A stretch of DNA of 38,366 nucleotides from UBA4877 sp002399345 (GTDB lineage: Bacteria > Bacillota > Thermoanaerobacteria > Thermoanaerobacterales > UBA4877): NCBI GenBank assembly GCA_036752905.1, contig DAIORT010000013.1:1-38366 (forward strand), in the 5' to 3' direction. Below are positions 16,294 through 23,198 of this stretch, in pieces (position 1 is the stretch's first letter; each line of letters begins with the position of its first letter). A model generated the notes under the pieces. The model was not told the origin of the DNA and did not search any database. It saw nothing but the letters and a program-made list of their open reading frames with translations. A program made the position numbers and the translations under genes.

Positions 16294-18243
16294 TTAATTT
16301 AAGTCCATACTTGATATGAATTCTTGAAAATTCGTAGACCTCGATATATCTTCTATGATATCTTCTGACTCGGCTATTTTCTGAAGCAGCTTATATAATC
16401 TCTTTATTTTTTCGTCTTCCTTCACATTAAAAGCAATCAGCAGAATTATTTTAACTTTTTTCTCGTCATGCACGACAGGATTTTTAAGTACCCCTACCGC
16501 AACCACCGTCCTCTTGGACATGGACTCCATGGAATGCGGTATTGCCACCATATTATCCAAAGCGGTTGAAAACAATTTCTCCCTTTTGACAACTGACGAA
16601 TAAAAGGACTTAATATCATCTATATACCCCTGCATTTTTAATTTTCCCGATAGCTTTAACACAACGTTATAAAAATCGGTTTCCTCTTCAAAAAAAACAA
16701 ATAAATCGTTCCTAAAGAACTCTCGGCTTACACCATCTTCATTCGCCTTATTGGTAATCATCCGGGGGTTACCTATATAATACTTCAGCCTGTTTAAGTC
16801 GTCGTCAGTAATCAGGGGATTCACCTGTACCACTGGTATATTCTTTTTTGTCACTAATGGTATGGTTGAAATTATTAAATCTACCTGCCCGTATTCTCCT
16901 TCTAAAATGCTGTCTAGTTTATATACGGGATAATATCCCAGTATATTTACCCGCTCGCCATAGTAGGATTCTACCTTGTTGTTTACAAACTGGGCCGTGC
17001 CTAAACCGGAACCACATATGATGACAATGTTCGTTTTATTGTCTATTTTATCTAGAGCTACGGCGACATGCATGGCTATATACGAAACCTCGGCTTCATT
17101 TATTATTACATTTAATTCCCCTTTGATTATCGGAACTATAAGCGTAGCGATTTCAAAGGCAAAGGGATAATTTGTTTTTATTTGGTTCTTAAGTGGATTC
17201 TCCTCAAAGTAATCCGCCTTTATTCTTTCAATCATAGGGCTTATATGAAGCAAAAGGTTCCTCTTAAAATCAGCATTCCCGGCAAAATCGATATTGAATT
17301 TATTTTTGATCACATTTATAAATTCATCTACTATATCCTCTGCGTCTTCCTTTAAGACACCTTCTCCGGTAATGTCCAGCACCCTTTTGGTATTAAAACT
17401 CTGCTGAATGTATTCAAGCTCACCTCTATCGAGAGAAACATTAAAATAGCCTTCAATATCATGCTTTATAGCTTTTGCGATGGTCAGGTCTTCATCTTCT
17501 GGCGTCTCATCTTCTATAGCAAAACCCATTTCGATTCTTTTTATACTGATAAAGATATCTTTTACCAGCAGGTTTACATCATCATCAGTCAGGATATATC
17601 CAAATTTATTTAAGATATTAATTATAGTTTCATACAAAAATAATATATCCTTATTTAAATTTTTATCATCAGCAAAAATATAGCAGAGGCTTCTGCCCAA
17701 CATGAGCTTTTCATTTCCCTTATCCCTCTTAAGTACATTAGAAATTAAAAACCTCTTGGCCCTTTCATCTCCATTTAATCTAAGTCCTTTTATCGGGGAA
17801 ATCTCCAGCTGTAAATTTACATAGTCTTCTAAAAAACTGATTATATTTTTTACATCAAGATAGACAGCTGTCTTTGAAACAAAGAGCATTTCCGCAAAAT
17901 CTTCCATGGATATATTATCCTTTGCAAAGGCCAGTTTAAGTAATATAAAGATAAACCTTTCCGACGGGGTAACAGGAAGTTTAGCCAGTGTCTCTTCCTT
18001 TCCAAAAACCTCTTGGGCTATCGACAATGCTATGTCCTTTTGGTCACTCGGAATAAAATATCCCTGCCTCTTTGAAGAACAAATCCTGATGCCGTATCCT
18101 TTTAAAAAATCATTCAGGAATTTAACATCTGATCTAATGGTTCTGGAACTCACGCCAAACATCCCGGCTAGTTCTTTTCCCGATAATCCTATTAATGAAT
18201 TTAACAGACATAAGAATATATTCTTTTGCCTTCCGTATTCCAT
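16294..18243 (-). CDS. licR: LicR/BglG-type PTS-regulated transcriptional activator
   Basis: A 649-residue modular regulator. Residues about 1-65 form a helix-turn-helix (LIGLSGKELAGMFGVSSRTI), and 85-160 form an Mga-like second winged helix. Residues 180-285 and 290-395 are two PRDs; the second has HISPMIERIKADYFEENPL and ISYIAMHVAVALDK-type histidine sites. About 400-490 is an EIIB-like domain with the cysteine loop CGSGLGTAQF, and 505-649 is an EIIA-like domain with histidine in VAIPHSMES. Proteins of this design activate PTS operons when their PRDs and EII domains report sugar flux and HPr status. Having its own N-terminal DNA-binding HTH, it is an activator of the LicR/MtlR kind rather than an RNA-binding antiterminator. 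It is the first gene of the operon it presumably controls. Confidence 0.92.
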   Translation of the reverse strand: MEYGRQKNIFLCLLNSLIGLSGKELAGMFGVSSRTIRSDVKFLNDFLKGYGIRICSSKRQGYFIPSDQKDIALSIAQEVFGKEETLAKLPVTPSERFIFILLKLAFAKDNISMEDFAEMLFVSKTAVYLDVKNIISFLEDYVNLQLEISPIKGLRLNGDERAKRFLISNVLKRDKGNEKLMLGRSLCYIFADDKNLNKDILFLYETIINILNKFGYILTDDDVNLLVKDIFISIKRIEMGFAIEDETPEDEDLTIAKAIKHDIEGYFNVSLDRGELEYIQQSFNTKRVLDITGEGVLKEDAEDIVDEFINVIKNKFNIDFAGNADFKRNLLLHISPMIERIKADYFEENPLKNQIKTNYPFAFEIATLIVPIIKGELNVIINEAEVSYIAMHVAVALDKIDNKTNIVIICGSGLGTAQFVNNKVESYYGERVNILGYYPVYKLDSILEGEYGQVDLIISTIPLVTKKNIPVVQVNPLITDDDLNRLKYYIGNPRMITNKANEDGVSREFFRNDLFVFFEEETDFYNVVLKLSGKLKMQGYIDDIKSFYSSVVKREKLFSTALDNMVAIPHSMESMSKRTVVAVGVLKNPVVHDEKKVKIILLIAFNVKEDEKIKRLYKLLQKIAESEDIIEDISRSTNFQEFISSMDLN

Positions 18244-18287
18244 TTTATCACCGGATCCTTAATTAATATCTTATATCAATTATTAGA

Positions 18288-18322
18288 ATTATACCATCAA
18301 ATTAATTTCCTCCTATATAGGA
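18288..18322 (-). promoter_or_regulatory. Promoter of the licR-cel operon, extended -10 with an upstream palindrome
   Basis: On the minus strand TGG-TATAAT (18296-18288) is an extended -10 box, 45 bases before the licR start. Upstream lies the perfect 12-base palindrome TCCTATATAGGA (18311-18322), roughly at the -35 position, where no good -35 hexamer is visible. This fits an activator-dependent promoter; the palindrome is a candidate LicR site. Confidence 0.5.
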
Positions 18323-18342
18323 AACCTTAAAGCATGGACAAT

Positions 18343-18381
18343 ATTAAAAAAAAGCAAAGTACCATCATGATACTTTGCTTT
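18343..18381 (-). terminator. Terminator of the heptapeptide-repeat gene
   Basis: On the minus strand AAAGCAAAGTA (18381-18371) pairs perfectly with TACTTTGCTTT (18361-18351) around a nine-base loop, and the strand continues as TTTTTTT. It lies 50 bases after the peptide stop codon and isolates the gene from licR, so the peptide gene is monocistronic. Confidence 0.85.
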
Positions 18382-18430
18382 AAGATTGAGTTTGTCTTAA
18401 CTTTAAAACTATTTTGCTGAAAGTAAATTA

Positions 18431-18649
18431 TTAGGTCAGACTATAAGGTGTGATGATTGGTCCATAAGGTGTAATGATCGGTCCGTACGGTGTAATGATC
18501 GGACCATAGGGTGTAATAATCGGGCCAGCCAATTGCATGTTATGCCCATAAGGTGTGATGATTGGGCCTGCAGTTTTTGCGCCTACTGCCGGAAATACCG
18601 CCAGTGCGACAAGAAGCAGTACAGTAAGTATTATAAGCTTTGCTTTCAT
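18431..18649 (-). CDS. Secreted precursor with five GPIITPY heptapeptides (candidate signalling peptide)
   Basis: A 72-residue protein not recognised as any named family. Residues 1-24 are a Sec-type signal: basic start MKAK, a hydrophobic core rich in Leu and Val, then AVGA as a probable cleavage site. The mature part consists almost entirely of GPIITPY, at residues 28-34, 42-48, 49-55, 56-62 and 63-69, the last four in direct tandem, ending SLT. The five copies use different codons, yet every difference is synonymous, so the peptide sequence is under selection. It has an AAAGGGG site, a TTGACA promoter inside a perfect inverted repeat, and a private terminator. The divergent neighbour is an HTH-TPR regulator, the partner type in RRNPP peptide signalling. 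The signalling role is inferred; a cell-wall or antimicrobial peptide is possible. Confidence 0.85.
   Translation of the reverse strand: MKAKLIILTVLLLVALAVFPAVGAKTAGPIITPYGHNMQLAGPIITPYGPIITPYGPIITPYGPIITPYSLT
18443..18568 (-). repeat. 21-base coding repeats (five copies of GPIITPY)
   Basis: Copies lie at 18568-18548, 18526-18506, 18505-18485, 18484-18464 and 18463-18443. Copies two to five are contiguous with a 21-base period. They differ only at third codon positions, for example Gly as GGC, GGT or GGA and Pro as CCA, CCG, CCT or CCC. Confidence 0.95.
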
Positions 18650-18679
18650 ATTAACAACCCCTTTCTTTGTTATACTATT

Positions 18680-18717
18680 ATATTACATAAACTAGATATA
18701 TTTGTCAACATATCTAG
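18680..18717 (-). promoter_or_regulatory. Promoter and operator of the heptapeptide gene
   Basis: On the minus strand TTGACA (18708-18703) and TAATAT (18685-18680) are 17 bases apart; TATAAT overlaps at 18682-18677. A perfect inverted repeat CTAGATAT (18692-18699) / ATATCTAG (18710-18717) with a ten-base spacer encloses the -35 box. A dimeric repressor or activator bound here would directly control the gene. The divergently encoded HTH-TPR protein is the obvious candidate. Confidence 0.7.
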
Positions 18718-18950
18718 CAATAATTATTTTAAAATTTAAAATGTTATATGAATAATACATTAATAATATTGTTCGCTGAATGTTCATACCCCATAATGTT
18801 TCTTTTTATAATTATATATAAATAAATTGATATGATGCTTACGATTGTGTACATTAAAATAACCTCCATAGAAATAAAATATTTTTCCCATAATTTACAA
18901 TATGTGATATAATGATAATTATAAATAATTGTTAAATGGGGGATAGATTT
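18718..18950. other. Divergent intergenic region with the regulator promoter
   Basis: It contains no gene. The regulator has an extended -10 box, TGA-TATAAT (TATAAT at 18908-18913), 38 bases before its start codon, preceded by TTTTTCCCAT (18882-18891). CCCATAAT occurs twice (18790-18797 and 18887-18894). TTTTTCCCAT recurs before the peroxiredoxin gene, so it may be a shared regulator site. Confidence 0.55.
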
Positions 18951-20297
18951 ATGGAAATGAAAGATATAGACCTTAATCTTATAATCGACTCCAAAGAAAT
19001 TGGGCGAAGAATACGAAAAAAAAGACGTGCGCTCAAGATGAGGCAGCGTGATATAGCAGGCGATGAATTTACTGTGGGCTATATAAGCCAGCTCGAAGTA
19101 GGTAATATTTATCCCTCCGTAAAAGCGCTTACCTATCTGGGCAAGGTACTAGGCGTACCTCTTTCATATTTCCTCGACCCCGAATATGACGAAAAATCAA
19201 ATCTGCAAAGCAAGCTTAACAGTTTAAACAATAGTTATCTTTCATACATTGAGGCTGAGCGGCTTGTCGGCAACAAAGATTATAAGGAAGCCCTTCCTGT
19301 ACTGGAAAGTTTCCTTAAAGAGTTTGACCCTAAGGATCCCAGATATATTAAAGCAAAATCTCTTATTATTTTTTGCCATACCGAAACAGGAAGCTATAAA
19401 ATAGCTACCGAGATGTTTGATGAGTTGATTGATACCCTGACTGAGAGTGATGACAACCTGCAATATGCCGCATGCCTATACTATAAGATGGGAACGTGCT
19501 ATTGGATGATGGAAAGATATTTAAAAGCCCTAAGATACCTGGAAAAGGGCGTTGATTTGATAGATAAAAACAATCTTGATCTGGATGATCTCAAAGCAAA
19601 GATGCTGCTTAACATAGCTAATTTGCTAATTAAGATAGATAATTATGTAAAAGCCAGGGATTACTTTATGATGTGCATAAGCTTTTCAAAGGAACACGGT
19701 CTTGTAAAGTATATAGGGTCATGTTATCACGGCATAGGCTTTACAAGTTACTATCTTAAAGAATACAAGGACGCCGTTAAAAATATAAGACGTTCTATAT
19801 TTATTAACAATATATTCGGCCTCAAGGAAGAGATAGCTAAAGAATATAATTATCTCGGATATATATACATTGATATGAAACAATATGACTTTGCCTTAAA
19901 AAACTTTGATAAGAGCATGGAAATATATAAGGAACTGGGTGAGCTTAAGTTTGCCGCCTTTAATTTAACGGAAATAGCAAGAATAAATATAATTCATGGC
20001 AATTATGATCGGGCCTTAAAGCAGCTTGAGAATGCTGATAAATCGCTTTCCTCATCCGAAGGCTGTCTTGAAGAAAGGTGCAGGGTATACCGGCTGATGG
20101 GTGATACATACACCGGGCTCAAAGAATACGGCAAAGCGGAGAATATTTACAAGACCGCACAATCCATTATAAATGATATTGATGCGGAAAGGGAAAAGTC
20201 ACTTCTAAATGAATCTCTGGGTACGCTGTATTATAAAACAGGCAGAAATGATGAGGCGCTGAAATACTTCTCCAGTCTGAAAAGCAGCGGAGAGTAA
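18951..20297 (+). CDS. HTH-TPR regulator of the RRNPP (Rgg/Rap/NprR/PlcR) type
   Basis: A 448-residue soluble protein. Residues about 15-74 form an XRE helix-turn-helix (EIGRRIRKKRRALKMRQRDI, then TVGYISQLEVGNIYPSVKAL). From about residue 85 to the end there are roughly nine TPR-like repeats, each a helix pair with Y/L-G-x-Y-x-x-x-x-x-Y-x-x-A spacing, such as YLGYIYIDMKQYDFALKNFD and LGTLYYKTGRNDEALKYF. An N-terminal HTH with a C-terminal TPR solenoid is the plan of RRNPP regulators, which bind small imported peptides in the TPR groove. I chose ATG 18951 for its GGGGGAT site; ATG 18936 overlaps that site. It stands back to back with a secreted repeat-peptide gene, its probable ligand source. 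The peroxiredoxin gene follows 110 bases downstream. The peptide-binding role is inferred. Confidence 0.85.
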   Translation: MEMKDIDLNLIIDSKEIGRRIRKKRRALKMRQRDIAGDEFTVGYISQLEVGNIYPSVKALTYLGKVLGVPLSYFLDPEYDEKSNLQSKLNSLNNSYLSYIEAERLVGNKDYKEALPVLESFLKEFDPKDPRYIKAKSLIIFCHTETGSYKIATEMFDELIDTLTESDDNLQYAACLYYKMGTCYWMMERYLKALRYLEKGVDLIDKNNLDLDDLKAKMLLNIANLLIKIDNYVKARDYFMMCISFSKEHGLVKYIGSCYHGIGFTSYYLKEYKDAVKNIRRSIFINNIFGLKEEIAKEYNYLGYIYIDMKQYDFALKNFDKSMEIYKELGELKFAAFNLTEIARINIIHGNYDRALKQLENADKSLSSSEGCLEERCRVYRLMGDTYTGLKEYGKAENIYKTAQSIINDIDAEREKSLLNESLGTLYYKTGRNDEALKYFSSLKSSGE

Positions 20298-20319
20298 AAA
20301 ATATTTCATCGAATATTGA

Positions 20320-20329
20320 TTTTTCCCAT
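20320..20329 (+). promoter_or_regulatory. TTTTTCCCAT element before the peroxiredoxin gene
   Basis: The ten bases TTTTTCCCAT are identical to 18882-18891 upstream of the HTH-TPR regulator, in both cases followed by an AT-rich -10-like stretch. It may be a common regulatory or -35-region element. Chance is possible in AT-rich DNA. Confidence 0.3.
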
Positions 20330-20407
20330 TAAATATGATAATATATTTATAGATAATTATTATTATATAGTAATTATCGTCCAAATTTATATGATGGGGT
20401 GATAGAT

Positions 20408-20905
20408 ATGTTGATTCCCGGAATGACGGCTCCTGATTTCAATCTTTCTAGTACAAAAGGGGATATTAAGCTTTCGGATTATAAGGGAAAATGGGTGGTG
20501 CTGTTTTTCTATCCCCAGGACTTTTCCGGCGTATGCAGTACGGAGATACCTGAATTCAACAAGAAACTTAATGATTTTAAGGCTCTGGATGCCGAGGTGT
20601 TAGGCGCCAACACGGACAGTGTCTATTCTCATGAGGCATGGATAAAAGAACTGGGAGGTATCGACTACCCCTTAATCTCCGATTATAACAAGACCATGGC
20701 GGAAAGCTATGAGATTTTGCTTAAAGATGCGGGCATTGCCCTCCGGGCCGCCTTTATCATAGACCCCGAAGGCAAAATAAGATATTCCGTAGTCCACGAA
20801 CCGGCTATCGGAAGAAACGTAGATGAGATACTTAGGGTGCTTGCTGCACTGCAATCCGGCGGTGCATGTCCTGTAAACTGGCAAAAAGGCCAGGCCACGC
20901 TTTAA
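20408..20905 (+). CDS. 2-Cys peroxiredoxin (AhpC/Prx1-like)
   Basis: A 165-residue thioredoxin-fold peroxidase that reduces hydrogen peroxide and organic peroxides. The active site P36-x-x-x-S40-x-x-C43 (PQDFSGVC) has serine where most members have threonine and SGVC where AhpC has TFVC. The resolving cysteine is C154 in GGACPVNWQKG, a Prx1-type C-terminal tail. The protein is shorter than standard AhpC (about 187 residues), losing the extended C-terminal arm. ATG 20408 follows GGGGTG; an upstream GTG lies inside that site. No reductase gene (ahpF or thioredoxin reductase) is adjacent, so reduction must come from elsewhere. A bidirectional terminator follows. Confidence 0.93.
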   Translation: MLIPGMTAPDFNLSSTKGDIKLSDYKGKWVVLFFYPQDFSGVCSTEIPEFNKKLNDFKALDAEVLGANTDSVYSHEAWIKELGGIDYPLISDYNKTMAESYEILLKDAGIALRAAFIIDPEGKIRYSVVHEPAIGRNVDEILRVLAALQSGGACPVNWQKGQATL

Positions 20906-20913
20906 GCGAACAT

Positions 20914-20960
20914 AATATAATAAAAGCCGCAGGAATAATTCCTGCGGCTTTTATTATATT
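20914..20960. terminator. Bidirectional terminator between peroxiredoxin and yaaT
   Basis: An inverted repeat with 23-base perfect arms (20914-20936 and 20938-20960) around one central base. The core is AAAAGCCGCAGGAAT / ATTCCTGCGGCTTTT, with T-runs on both strands. The outermost bases reach the yaaT stop codon. It serves the two convergent genes. Confidence 0.93.
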
Positions 20961-21798
20961 ACTCATCCTTTACGCCAGGCTGCATTATTACAGTAATCTC
21001 ACACGGTTTAAAGACATGTGAAAACTCAATACCTTCCTCATTAGGCACAGTAACCTTAAGAGTCTTGCTTAGGACATTTATTTCAGTTACCTTGCCTTCT
21101 CCCTTAGGTGTAAGCACGATGCTGCCTTCCACAGGAAGGTTTGACCGTGCCTCGTCATAAGATTGTTGTTCGTACTTTAGGCAGCACATCAGCCTGCCGC
21201 ACAGACCCGATATTTTAGTCGGATTCAATGAGAGGTTTTGATCCTTTGCCATTTTGATGGACACGGGATCGAATTCACCTAGAAAACATCTGCAGCAAAG
21301 CGGCCGGCCGCATGTACCCAGGCCACCTATGCATTTTGCTTCATCCCGTACGCCTATCTGTCGCAGCTCTATCCTGGTCTTAAATATGGCGGCCAGTTCT
21401 TTTACCAGTTCTCGGAAGTCAACCCTGCCGTCCGCAGTAAAATAGAATATAATTTTATTATTGTCAAATGTGTATTCCGCGTCAATAATTTTCATTTCCA
21501 TGTTGTGCTGCTCGACCTTTTCTATGCACTTTTTCATTGCATCCTTGGCATCTCTTTCATTTTCCTTTTGATGGATAAGGTCAGCCTCGTTTGCAATCCT
21601 GAGCACCGGTTTTAATGTATTTACCACCTGGTCATCCGGGATTTCTCTTTTCTCTATGACAACCCTCCCGAATTCCACGCCCCGGGCCGTTTCTACAATA
21701 ATATTGGTCTTGCATTTTAAATCTAAATCCCCGGGATCAAAATAATATATTTTACCTGCCTTTTTAAATCTCACTCCTACAACACTTGCCAAATTCAC
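20959..21798 (-). CDS. yaaT: PSP1-domain protein YaaT/RicT
   Basis: A 279-residue cytoplasmic protein of the PSP1 family. It starts VVGVRFKKAGKIYYFDPGDL. The middle carries the cysteine-rich core (EAKCIGGLGTCGRPLCCRCF at about 152-171, then SGLCGRLMCCLKYE at about 192-205), typical of RicT, which binds an Fe-S cluster in the Bacillus RicAFT complex. That complex promotes RNase Y-dependent mRNA processing, competence and the sporulation phosphorelay. The start is GTG 21798, overlapping the holB stop codon (GTGA). RicA and RicF are not in the window. It is the last gene of the leftward tmk-yaaR-holB-yaaT group. Confidence 0.94.
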   Translation of the reverse strand: MNLASVVGVRFKKAGKIYYFDPGDLDLKCKTNIIVETARGVEFGRVVIEKREIPDDQVVNTLKPVLRIANEADLIHQKENERDAKDAMKKCIEKVEQHNMEMKIIDAEYTFDNNKIIFYFTADGRVDFRELVKELAAIFKTRIELRQIGVRDEAKCIGGLGTCGRPLCCRCFLGEFDPVSIKMAKDQNLSLNPTKISGLCGRLMCCLKYEQQSYDEARSNLPVEGSIVLTPKGEGKVTEINVLSKTLKVTVPNEEGIEFSHVFKPCEITVIMQPGVKDE

Positions 21799-22751
21799 AC
21801 CCCCAGTATATCCAAAAATAGCACATCGAATGTAAGCTGTATATTTGTATTATGCGAAATATACCTTCCGGTTTCTTCTATTCTACTAATTATGCGGATA
21901 AGCTCCTCATCGGAAAAACTACCGTAATTTTCAATGTAGCTTTGTTTATCCACATTAATTATAAGCATATTTTTATCATATTTTATCATAAGCATGTCTC
22001 GATAGAAAGATTCCAATATATTAAGCATGTCACCAGCCGTTGCCCTGTCCGGCTTCAGTGATTTATATATATCAAATGCATCATAAGGTTTCATATCTTT
22101 AAGACTGTCTATTGCATCATACATCCTGCGTCGAAACTCTAAATACTCAGGCTGTATAAGCTTTACCGCTCTGCCCACTACCCCTTTGGAAAATCTTGCG
22201 GCAAACAATGCCTGCTCTCTGCTTGTATCGTATCGTCTCATGAGAAGGCTTACCAGCTCCTCCTCCCCCGCTCTTTTCATGGAGAGGATCTGCGCTCGTG
22301 ACCTTATGGTGGGAAGGACGGCGGTTATAGAGTCTGTCAGCAATAAAAAGATGTTGCTTTTCTTGCACTCCTCCAAGGTCTTTAAGATGGCGTTTTGTGC
22401 CTCGGGTGTCATGTCATCTGCTTTATCTATAATAAATATATTATACCTGGATGCATACGGCTTTACTGCTGCCCTTTCAATGACATCCCTTATTTCATCC
22501 ACGCCGATGGATTTATTCCCGGTGACCGTATACACATCGGGATAGCTGCCCGCCTCAATAGACACGCAGCAATCGCATATATCGCACGGTTTATCTTGTC
22601 CCGTGCAGTTTAAGTATTTAGCTGCTTCTTTTGCTGCCAGGCCCTTTCCCGAACCCTTTTCGCCGGTTATTATATAGACATTGGAAAGATGATCCTTATC
22701 TTTAAAACGCTTAAATATATTATCGGCTCCCAGAACATCTTTAAAACTCAT
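21795..22751 (-). CDS. holB: DNA polymerase III delta-prime subunit
   Basis: A 318-residue AAA+ clamp-loader subunit. The N-terminal domain has a P-loop-like GEKGSGKG (about residue 30), a four-cysteine zinc site (C-x8-C-x2-C-x2-C, near 50-65), FIIDKADDMTPEAQNAILKT (about 105-124) equivalent to Walker B and sensor regions, and IRSRAQ (about 150) replacing the canonical S-R-C arginine-finger motif. The C-terminal part is the helical collar domain. ATG 22751 is preferred, with GAGG eight bases upstream; GTG 22760 directly abuts that site. It lies between yaaR and yaaT as in Bacillus and overlaps yaaT by four bases. Confidence 0.9.
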   Translation of the reverse strand: MSFKDVLGADNIFKRFKDKDHLSNVYIITGEKGSGKGLAAKEAAKYLNCTGQDKPCDICDCCVSIEAGSYPDVYTVTGNKSIGVDEIRDVIERAAVKPYASRYNIFIIDKADDMTPEAQNAILKTLEECKKSNIFLLLTDSITAVLPTIRSRAQILSMKRAGEEELVSLLMRRYDTSREQALFAARFSKGVVGRAVKLIQPEYLEFRRRMYDAIDSLKDMKPYDAFDIYKSLKPDRATAGDMLNILESFYRDMLMIKYDKNMLIINVDKQSYIENYGSFSDEELIRIISRIEETGRYISHNTNIQLTFDVLFLDILGV

Positions 22752-22761
22752 AATTGACACC

Positions 22762-23193
22762 TCAGTCGTACATATCTACCAAAAGCCCTTTTATCTCATC
22801 TATCTTTTTCAGGACATCGAAGGTATCCTTCTCTTTCTTCATGAAATCCTCAGTCATTTTGCTGAGCTTTTTGTTTACCTCTTCTATTATAACATAAATC
22901 TTGTGTCTTCCTCTATAATCCATGTATTCCCTCTTTGACGCGTCATAAGCGCAAAGCATTTCTTTCATAAAAATACTCACCATTTCTTTGTACTCCATGA
23001 GGCTACCAATATCAAGCGTGTCTTTAAGCTTCCTGGACTTTTCGTCTATATCCTGCATGAGGTTCTTTAACTTCTCACGGTCATAATCGTCCTCGGCACT
23101 AAAGAGATTTTCTTTAAAGTCACTGCCGGTATTTTTATTTTTTGTTACCATAGGTGTGTTCACTTTATTCATCCTTATGTTTTCTACCCTCAC
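22762..23193 (-). CDS. yaaR: YaaR-family (DUF327) protein
   Basis: A 143-residue, highly charged helical protein with no membrane segment. The pattern LDIGSLMEYKEMVSIFMKEM then KIYVIIEEVNKKLSKMTEDF is recognisable as the DUF327/YaaR family, whose function is unknown. Identification rests on both sequence pattern and its position between tmk and holB, which is conserved in Firmicutes. The start is probably GTG 23193, with GAGGTGAT upstream. Gaps to the neighbours are only a few bases, so it is cotranscribed with replication genes. The small PII-like yaaQ gene that separates tmk and yaaR in Bacillus is absent. Confidence 0.85.
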   Translation of the reverse strand: MRVENIRMNKVNTPMVTKNKNTGSDFKENLFSAEDDYDREKLKNLMQDIDEKSRKLKDTLDIGSLMEYKEMVSIFMKEMLCAYDASKREYMDYRGRHKIYVIIEEVNKKLSKMTEDFMKKEKDTFDVLKKIDEIKGLLVDMYD

Positions 23194-23198
23194 CTACA

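Noticed and set aside
18443..18568. CRISPR-like array
   Set aside because: The 21-base repeats are contiguous, in frame, have no spacers, and encode an identical heptapeptide.
20914..20960. Insertion-sequence terminal repeats or an attachment site
   Set aside because: The 23-base palindrome has a GC core flanked by T-runs between two converging genes, the form of a bidirectional terminator.
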